DNA of 50,881 nt from Planctomycetota bacterium. Its GTDB lineage: Bacteria > Planctomycetota > UBA1135 > GCA-002686595. A program made the position numbers and the translations under genes. The stretch is taken from the NCBI GenBank assembly GCA_029259605.1, contig JAJDEV010000294.1, positions 1-50,881 of the forward strand, read 5' to 3'. Positions 45,809-50,881 of this stretch are shown in pieces. The first letter of the stretch is position 1. Each line of letters starts with the position of its first letter. The notes below the pieces were generated by a model. The model saw nothing but the letters and a program-made list of their open reading frames with translations. It was not told the origin of the DNA and made no database searches.

Positions 45809-47236
45809 CTACTTGCCGATGCAGAAGCGCGCGAAGATGCGGTCCAGGAGATCCTCGGCGCCGGTCCGACCGGTGATGCGATCGAGCGCGTGGGACGCGC
45901 CCCGCAGCGTCTCGGCGACGAGATCGAGCGACGTCCCGCAGGCGATCTCGCGGGCCGCGCACGCGACCTCGCGCCGCGCGCTCACGAGCGCGTCCCGGTG
46001 ACGCGCGAAGAGCTCGCGCTGGAGCCCGGCGGCCGGCGCTCCGGGAGCGTCGGACGCCCCCTCGAGGCCGAGCGCGTTCGCGATCGCGGCGTGCAGCGCC
46101 TCGAGACCCGACGCGGGCCCCTGCGCGGGCACGGCCGTCTCGATCCGCCCGTCGTCGTCGGCCGGACGCGCGCCGAGGTCCCCCTTGCTCCACACCCGCA
46201 GGACGCGGGTCGCGCTCGGGAGCGCGGCGAGCGCGGCTGCCTCGGTGCGCCGCGCCTCGGGAGTCCCGTCGGCGGCGACCAGCCACAGGATGAGGTCGGC
46301 CCCGCCCCGCTCCCGCTCCGCGAGTCGCTGGGCGGAGGCATCCGGGCCGGCGACGCGGAGCGCGTCCGGATCCAGCCCCGGAGTGTCGAGCAACAGGCAC
46401 GGGCTCCCGGCGACCTCGATGCACACGGCCAGCGCGTCGCGCGTCGTGCCGGAGAGGTCGCTGACCAGCGCGCGTCCCTCCGGCGCGAGCGCGTTGAAGA
46501 GCGTGCTCTTGCCCGCGTTCGGCGCGCCGAAGAGCAGGATGCGCGGGAGCGCGTTCGCCGGCTGCCGCGCGACCTCCCACGCGAGCGCCTCGTCGAGCCG
46601 CGCGCCGATCGCGTCCATCCACGCGGAGAGCTCGGCCTCGGGCACGTGCCCGGTGTCGGACTCGTCGAAGTCGAGGCTCGCCTCGCAGAGGCCGCGCAGG
46701 TCGTCGAGCGCGTCGCGCAGCCCCGCCATCCGTCGGTCGAGGCCGCCCTCGAGCAGGTGCATCGCGGCGCGGCGCTCGGATTCGTTCGTCGCTTGCACGA
46801 GCTCGAGCACACCCTCGGCGCGCGTCAGGTCGATGCGACCGTTAAGGAAAGCGCGACGCGTGAACTCGCCGGGTGCGGCCGCGGCGGCGCCGAGTTCGAG
46901 CACGCGCGCGAGCGCCGCGTCGAGCAGCGGCGGCGCCCCGGGCAGGTGCAGCTCGGCAACGTCCTCGCGCGTGTAGGAGTGTGGCCCCGGCATCCAGAAC
47001 ACGAGCGCGGGCTGCGTCCCGATGCCGTCGTCGAAGCGGGCGGGAAACACGCCGCGCGCGGTGTGCTCCCACGACGACGCGTCGCTCCCCACCAGCGCGC
47101 GGCCCAGAACGTCCGCCGTCCCGGGCCCGGAGATGCGCACGATGCCGCGCAGCGCCGGGCCGGGCGGCGACGAGATCGCGGCGATCGTCGTCGCTCCCGC
47201 CTCGGTCGTCGTCGCGCTCACGCGCCCGATTCTCAC
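45809..47236 (-). CDS. mnmE: tRNA modification GTPase MnmE (TrmE)
   Basis: With MnmG adds the carboxymethylaminomethyl group to U34 of certain tRNAs. The 475 residues contain the N-terminal formyl-THF binding domain (TTIAAISSPPGPALRGIVRI), the helical domain, and an inserted G domain with G1 FGAPNAGKSTLFN, G2/K-loop SDLSGTTRDAL, and G3 DTPGLDPDA (usual D-T-A-G-L). G4 is S-K-G-D in RVWSKGDLG instead of N-K-x-D. The C-terminal C-I-G-K motif, with the catalytic cysteine, is intact. mnmG is not in the window. The serine at the first position of G4 is unusual for this family, though some GTPases tolerate it. It is probably separate from nrdR, which has its own promoter. Confidence 0.93.
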   Translation of the reverse strand: MRIGRVSATTTEAGATTIAAISSPPGPALRGIVRISGPGTADVLGRALVGSDASSWEHTARGVFPARFDDGIGTQPALVFWMPGPHSYTREDVAELHLPGAPPLLDAALARVLELGAAAAAPGEFTRRAFLNGRIDLTRAEGVLELVQATNESERRAAMHLLEGGLDRRMAGLRDALDDLRGLCEASLDFDESDTGHVPEAELSAWMDAIGARLDEALAWEVARQPANALPRILLFGAPNAGKSTLFNALAPEGRALVSDLSGTTRDALAVCIEVAGSPCLLLDTPGLDPDALRVAGPDASAQRLAERERGGADLILWLVAADGTPEARRTEAAALAALPSATRVLRVWSKGDLGARPADDDGRIETAVPAQGPASGLEALHAAIANALGLEGASDAPGAPAAGLQRELFARHRDALVSARREVACAAREIACGTSLDLVAETLRGASHALDRITGRTGAEDLLDRIFARFCIGK

Positions 47237-47303
47237 GCGCGCACGGGCGGAAGCAAGGCCGAGGATCGCGCTCGTCGCCGCGCGGGCGGCGATCCGCCCG
47301 TTG

Positions 47304-47717
47304 CTAGTGCCGCAGCACCCAACCGATCGTGTAGTCGGCGTGGATGTCTCCGACGACCGACTCGACCACGGCGCTGAGCGGTTCCGATTTCAGCAGCAGG
47401 TTGTGCGTCGTCACGCAGATCAGCTGCCCTTGCTCGTCGTAGTAGTAGATCGTCTTCGCGGTGTGCTCGACGCCGAAGTCGCCGATCATCTTGTCTTCGA
47501 GCTTGGCGAGGATGCCCGGATAGCCACCGAGTCCGCCCGTGTCGAACGGCGCGCCGAGCCCCGCGCGAAGGTCGGCGATCGTCGTGTCCAGCTTCTCACG
47601 CACACACGCCTTGTCGTGACAAACGCCCTTGCCCGAATCCGGGGCGTTGGACGGGAGCTGCTGATAGGTGTCCGCGTTCCGAAACGCGTAGCCGACCATG
47701 AGAGTGCATTCCGCCAT
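47304..47717 (-). CDS. Unknown 137-residue protein in the sigma-kinase unit
   Basis: I do not recognise the family. The protein has the start MAECTLMVGYAFRNADTYQQ, two cysteines near H-D-K-A-C (residues 33-38), a Gly-rich mid part (TGGLGGYPGILAKLEDKMIG) and strand-like YYYDEQGQLICVTTHNLLLK, ending DIHADYTIGWVLRH. There is no signal peptide or membrane helix. Its start is well supported: AGGAGG lies 6 bases before ATG 47717 (an ideal ribosome site, better than any neighbour has), which suggests strong translation. It begins 18 bases after the stop of the kinase gene and so is likely co-transcribed. It could be a substrate or regulator of the kinase, but that is only context. Confidence 0.75.
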   Translation of the reverse strand: MAECTLMVGYAFRNADTYQQLPSNAPDSGKGVCHDKACVREKLDTTIADLRAGLGAPFDTGGLGGYPGILAKLEDKMIGDFGVEHTAKTIYYYDEQGQLICVTTHNLLLKSEPLSAVVESVVGDIHADYTIGWVLRH

Positions 47718-47723
47718 TCCATT

Positions 47724-47729
47724 CCTCCT
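47724..47729 (-). promoter_or_regulatory. Consensus Shine-Dalgarno AGGAGG of the 137-residue protein gene
   Basis: Six bases separate it from ATG 47717. Consensus sites this good are scarce in the window, so it sets the start and suggests high expression. Confidence 0.7.
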
Positions 47730-47735
47730 ATGCGA

Positions 47736-49979
47736 TCAGGGGTGACGTGCGCTCTTCGCGCACCGAATTCCGAGGTTGGCGGACGCCTGACGGTCCGCCC
47801 GAGTGACCAAGACGTGCTCGCGCAGATCGGCGCCGCGCGAGTCCGCGTCCCACGCCGCGCCGAGGCACGGAACCATGTTGCGATCGACGATGGTCCGGCC
47901 GTCGACTTCCATCGCGACGTAGCTGCCGGTGAACTCCATCACGTTGCCGAACATGTGGAACACGCCCTCGACCGTCGCGGCCTCGGGGCGCGAGCTCACC
48001 GCCTCGACCGAATCGCGGTAGGTGGCGGAGCGCGTCCCGACGTCGACGCCGACGTCGAACTTCGGATGCGCGACGTTCCCCGCCGCGCTGCGCGACAAAC
48101 CGACGCGCGGCAGCAGGCGGCGCTCGGCGCCGCGCGCTGCGAACTCCCACTCGGGATGCGAGACGAGGCGCTTGCCGGCCCACTCCGCGAAGGCCAGCGC
48201 GTCGTAGAACGACATCCCCGCCGCCGGCTGGTCGGGGTCGAGCGACGCCGCCGCGCCCCACAGGTGCGGCGCCTCACGCCCGGTGGCCTCGAGGAACGCG
48301 CGGTACTCGGCGACCGAGACCTCCTCGCGGTCGATCCAGTAGGCGCCGACCTCGAACGCCTCTCCGCGGAACGAGCAGTTCACGTTCTCGTCCGCCGGAA
48401 CCGCGAACGTCCCCGGGTCGAGGCGGACCATGTCGGCGAGCAGCTCGTCGTCCGGGCGGACGAACGCCTCGAGGCGCAGCTCGCGCGGCGTCTCGCCCTC
48501 GGTCGCCGCGGGGATCCAACGATCGAGCTCCGCGCTCCCGAAGCCGTCGACCCGCACGGTGATGCGCCAGTCTCCCGGCTCGAGGCGCGCGTCGAGCGGC
48601 GTCTTGCCGAGCCGCACGGCCTCCCCCACCACGCCGCGCACGCCATCCAGCCGCGACGCGAAGGCGACCGCGTCGACCGAACGTCCCTCGACCTCGAAGT
48701 GGCTCGGCGTCGTCTCGATGTGGATCGGTGCCCGGTCGCGCGCCTCGACGACGCGCTGGCCGAAGCGCAAGCCGAGGAGGCCGATGACGAGCGTCGCCGC
48801 GACCGCCGCGGGGACGCGGTGCCGGCGAACGACGCGTTCGGCGCGCGCGACGAGCGAAGGCGGGCGCGAACGAATCGCGCGGCCGTCGAGGAAGCGGTGC
48901 AGGTCGTCGGCGAACTCGCCCGCCGTGGCGAAGCGCCGCTCGCGCTGCTTCTCGATCGCCTTGCCGCAGATCACGGCGAGGTCGCGCGGAACGCGCGGTT
49001 CGATCGTTCGCACCGGGGGCGCATCGCGCAGCGTGATGTTCGCGATCACCTCCTGCGACGTCTTGCCTTCGAACGGCCGGCGCAGGGTGAGGAGCTCGTA
49101 CAGGACGACTCCAAGCGAGTAGACGTCCGTGCGTCGATCGATCTTGTTGCGCAGCGCGCCGGCCTGCTCGGGGCTCATGTAATAGAGCGTGCCCTCGACC
49201 GCGCCCGTGGCGGAGATGCTGCCGAGCGATTCGTCCTTGGCCAGGCCGAAGTCGGCGATGCGCGGTAGACCGTCGTTGCCGAGCAGGATGTTCTGCGGCT
49301 TCACGTCGCGGTGCACGACGCCGTGTTCGTGCGCGTGCTCGAGCGCCTCCGCAGCACTCGCGATGACGCGCGCGACGGCGCGGTAGTAGTTCGGCGACGT
49401 CGACGACGGGAGGATGCGCCCGTCGCCCGCAGACGTATCGTCGTCGCGCGAGGAGAGTCCGCGCTCGGCGCGCAGGAGCTGCAGCTCGCGGAAGAGGTCG
49501 TGCCCCTCGACGAGATCCATCGCGATGTAGTGCGTCGCGCGCGCCCTCCCGACCGCGTGGATCGGAACGATCCCCGGGTGCGCCAGCTTGGCCTGCGCGC
49601 GCCCCTCGCGCACGAAGCGCTCGACCTTGCTGCGATCCAGCACGATGTGCGGAGCGAGGACCTTCAGCGCGACGTCGCGGCGCAGCGCGGCGTCGCGCGC
49701 GCGGAACACGGTGCCCGAGCCGCCGGCCCCGAGGGTCTCGAGCAACTCGTACCCGCCGAGCGTCTCCCCCACCGTCCCACCCGGCGCCATGAGCGTCGGC
49801 GCGTCGAGGAAGTCGTCCGCGCCGCCGGTCTCGTCGGCGTCGAGCAAGGCCTGGACCTCCGCCTCGAGCGCGTCGTCGCCCGCGCATTCGCGCGCGAGGA
49901 ACCCGCCGCGCTGCTCCTTGGGCAGATCCGTGGCGCGCGCGTGGAGGTCCTTGATCCTGAGCCAGCGCTTCGGGTTCAC
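47736..49979 (-). CDS. Membrane Ser/Thr protein kinase fused to a formylglycine-generating-enzyme (SUMF1)-like domain
   Basis: A 747-residue one-pass membrane receptor-like kinase. The cytoplasmic kinase domain (about 77-370) is complete: GAGGSGTVF loop, VALKVL with K106, HRDVKPQN (223-230), DFG (243-245) and MSPEQ. A basic segment and one membrane helix (about 390-407) follow, then a beta-rich PEGA-like stretch (TPLDARLEPGDWRITVRVDG) and an extracytoplasmic FGE/SUMF1-like domain (about 525-747: GAYWIDREEVSVAEYRAFLE, GMSFYDALAFAEWAGKRL, FGNVMEFTG, NLGIRC). The FGE domain lacks the paired copper-binding cysteines, so it is probably a sensor, not an enzyme. The GTG start at 49979 overlaps the sigma-factor stop (GTGA), and AGGAG lies about 11 bases upstream. 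Confidence 0.92.
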   Translation of the reverse strand: MNPKRWLRIKDLHARATDLPKEQRGGFLARECAGDDALEAEVQALLDADETGGADDFLDAPTLMAPGGTVGETLGGYELLETLGAGGSGTVFRARDAALRRDVALKVLAPHIVLDRSKVERFVREGRAQAKLAHPGIVPIHAVGRARATHYIAMDLVEGHDLFRELQLLRAERGLSSRDDDTSAGDGRILPSSTSPNYYRAVARVIASAAEALEHAHEHGVVHRDVKPQNILLGNDGLPRIADFGLAKDESLGSISATGAVEGTLYYMSPEQAGALRNKIDRRTDVYSLGVVLYELLTLRRPFEGKTSQEVIANITLRDAPPVRTIEPRVPRDLAVICGKAIEKQRERRFATAGEFADDLHRFLDGRAIRSRPPSLVARAERVVRRHRVPAAVAATLVIGLLGLRFGQRVVEARDRAPIHIETTPSHFEVEGRSVDAVAFASRLDGVRGVVGEAVRLGKTPLDARLEPGDWRITVRVDGFGSAELDRWIPAATEGETPRELRLEAFVRPDDELLADMVRLDPGTFAVPADENVNCSFRGEAFEVGAYWIDREEVSVAEYRAFLEATGREAPHLWGAAASLDPDQPAAGMSFYDALAFAEWAGKRLVSHPEWEFAARGAERRLLPRVGLSRSAAGNVAHPKFDVGVDVGTRSATYRDSVEAVSSRPEAATVEGVFHMFGNVMEFTGSYVAMEVDGRTIVDRNMVPCLGAAWDADSRGADLREHVLVTRADRQASANLGIRCAKSARHP

Positions 49980-50707
49980 GACGGGTCGAGCTCCTTCCGC
50001 AGCCAGGCGCGTGCGGTCTGCCATTCGCGTTCCGCGGACCGCAGCGGCATGTCCAGGACGCGCGCGGCTTCGGCCATCGACTGACCGCCGAAGAAGCGCA
50101 GCTCGACGAGGCGCACCATGCGCTCGTCCATCTGCCCGAGGCGTTCGAGGGCTTCGTCGAGCGCGACCAGATCCCTGCCGCGCGCCTCGTAGGTGAGCAG
50201 CACGCTGTCCATCGAGATTCGCTCGCCGACGGCCGAGCGCTTCTCGCGCCGCTTCGCGCGCGCGTGATCGACGAGGATCGAGCGCATCGCGCGCGACGCG
50301 AAGCCGAGGAAGTGGTCGCGCCCGCTCCAGGTGCGCTCCTCGGACCGGAACAGGCGCAAGTACGCCTCGTTGACGAGCGCCGTCGGTTGCAGCGTGTGCG
50401 CCCTGCCCTCGGAGCGCATCTGTCGGTTCGCGATGCCGTACAACTCGGAGTAGACCACCTCGAACAGGCGGTCGGCGGCGTCCGGTCGGCCGTCACGCAA
50501 CTCGACGAGGAGTTGGGTGATGTCGTTCGTAGGAACGGCTGCGGGGTCGGACTCGGCCGGCAATCGATCTCTCCGCGAAGCGTGGCGGACCGCGCTCCGA
50601 CTCGTCGCGCGCGTCTCGGCGCGTCCGGGCATCGACCGAAACGGAGCGGCCCCAGCCTTGTGGGAGTCCGCCGTTCCTGCGGCGAGGCCTGCGGGTTCGC
50701 GCTCCAT
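49976..50707 (-). CDS. ECF-type RNA polymerase sigma factor coupled to the kinase
   Basis: Extracytoplasmic-function sigma factor of up to 243 residues. Region 2 lies at about 65-140 (LFEVVYSELYGIANRQM, NEAYLRLFRSEERTWSGRDH, ASRAMRSILVDHARAKRREK), region 4 at about 180-240 (VRLVELRFFGGQSMAEAARVLDMP then a helix-turn-helix). It resembles the long-linker group found in Planctomycetes and Acidobacteria. The ATG at 50707 has no ribosome site, and ATG 50632 is an alternative; the first 57 residues are not conserved. Its stop overlaps the kinase start by four bases. No anti-sigma factor is present, so kinase-mediated control, as proposed for planctomycetal ECF-STK pairs, is plausible. Confidence 0.92.
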   Translation of the reverse strand: MEREPAGLAAGTADSHKAGAAPFRSMPGRAETRATSRSAVRHASRRDRLPAESDPAAVPTNDITQLLVELRDGRPDAADRLFEVVYSELYGIANRQMRSEGRAHTLQPTALVNEAYLRLFRSEERTWSGRDHFLGFASRAMRSILVDHARAKRREKRSAVGERISMDSVLLTYEARGRDLVALDEALERLGQMDERMVRLVELRFFGGQSMAEAARVLDMPLRSAEREWQTARAWLRKELDPS

Positions 50708-50849
50708 TGTAGAAAGGCATCCGGGATTCGGACCGCGCCGGCCCGAAAAGGATCGCCTCGCTAGCGAACACGCCAGGCCGCGTGCCCCACCGCCAACTTC
50801 TTCGGATTCGAAGGGTCGCGAACGCGCGAGCGCCGCGTCGGCGGGGCTT

Positions 50850-50881
50850 CTAGCCCGGGTCCTTCATGAGGATGTGCGGCA
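50850..50881. repeat. Left end of another outer-family CTAG-ended element, cut by the window end
   Basis: The 32 bases from CTAG at 50850 match the reverse complement of the right end of the 11847-12191 element at 27 positions, including CTAGCCCGGGT and CTTCATGAGG. It lies about 140 bases upstream of the sigma-factor start. The remainder of the element is outside the window. Confidence 0.7.

Noticed and set aside
50772-50849. Possible tRNA near GGATTCGAAGG
   Set aside because: It does not give a T-arm of the G-G-T-T-C-R-A form, and no acceptor or anticodon stem can be paired around it.

Overview
The window is GC-rich (my impression is well above 60%) and densely packed with bacterial genes. 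It holds 35 protein-coding genes that I can support, no tRNA or rRNA gene, and a set of short inverted-repeat elements. Planctomycetota is my best guess for the source. The grounds are an ECF sigma factor translationally coupled to a membrane Ser/Thr kinase fused to a formylglycine-generating-enzyme-like domain, secreted peptidase-like proteins with acidic Asp/Gly calcium-type repeats, large YfhO-type membrane proteins and a prkA-yeaH-spoVR cluster. This is inference; no marker gene settles it.

Layout. 1-140: end of a repeat element. 142-6917 (minus): a K+ channel, then a chain MFP > RND pump > GNAT > class III sirtuin joined by ATGA overlaps or a 9-base gap. 7250-11850 (plus): the protein-quality set tig, clpP, clpX, then a DHH phosphoesterase. 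11847-12191: an inverted-repeat element with a second palindromic element nested in it. 12201-16675: rlmN, a convergent lysine 6-transaminase with a degenerate aldehyde-dehydrogenase-like gene upstream, then rnpA-yidD. 16794-23456 (plus): lon, a YfhO-like protein, a WalJ-type metallohydrolase and a nitroreductase, closely spaced. 23551-28047: two polysaccharide or lipid-glycosylation genes and an OPT transporter. 28211-34057 (minus): a beta-propeller protein and the prkA-yeaH-spoVR stress cluster. 34391-38704: an M28 glutaminyl-cyclase-like enzyme facing two coupled M14-like proteins that have lost key catalytic residues. 38855-39019: second copy of the nested palindrome. 39105-47236 (minus): mnmE, nrdR, an ATP-cone/NrdD-like protein without a visible glycyl-radical site, and smc, with a probable NrdR box in front of nrdR. 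47304-50707 (minus): ECF sigma > kinase-FGE fusion > unknown 137-residue protein. 50850-50881: start of another repeat copy.

How the genes fit together. Three regulatory themes stand out. Protein turnover: trigger factor, ClpXP and Lon lie within 12 kb. Nucleotide supply and chromosome handling: NrdR, the NrdD-like protein and SMC are co-transcribed behind one probable NrdR operator. Signal transduction: sigma, kinase and a small protein form one unit. The most unusual items are the two families of imperfectly palindromic CTAG-ended elements (one nested in the other, and copies of the outer one at both window ends, which suggests that this is a contig broken at repeats), the NrdD-like protein without its radical site, the M14 pseudo-peptidase pair, and the ALDH-like protein without catalytic residues beside the lysine transaminase.
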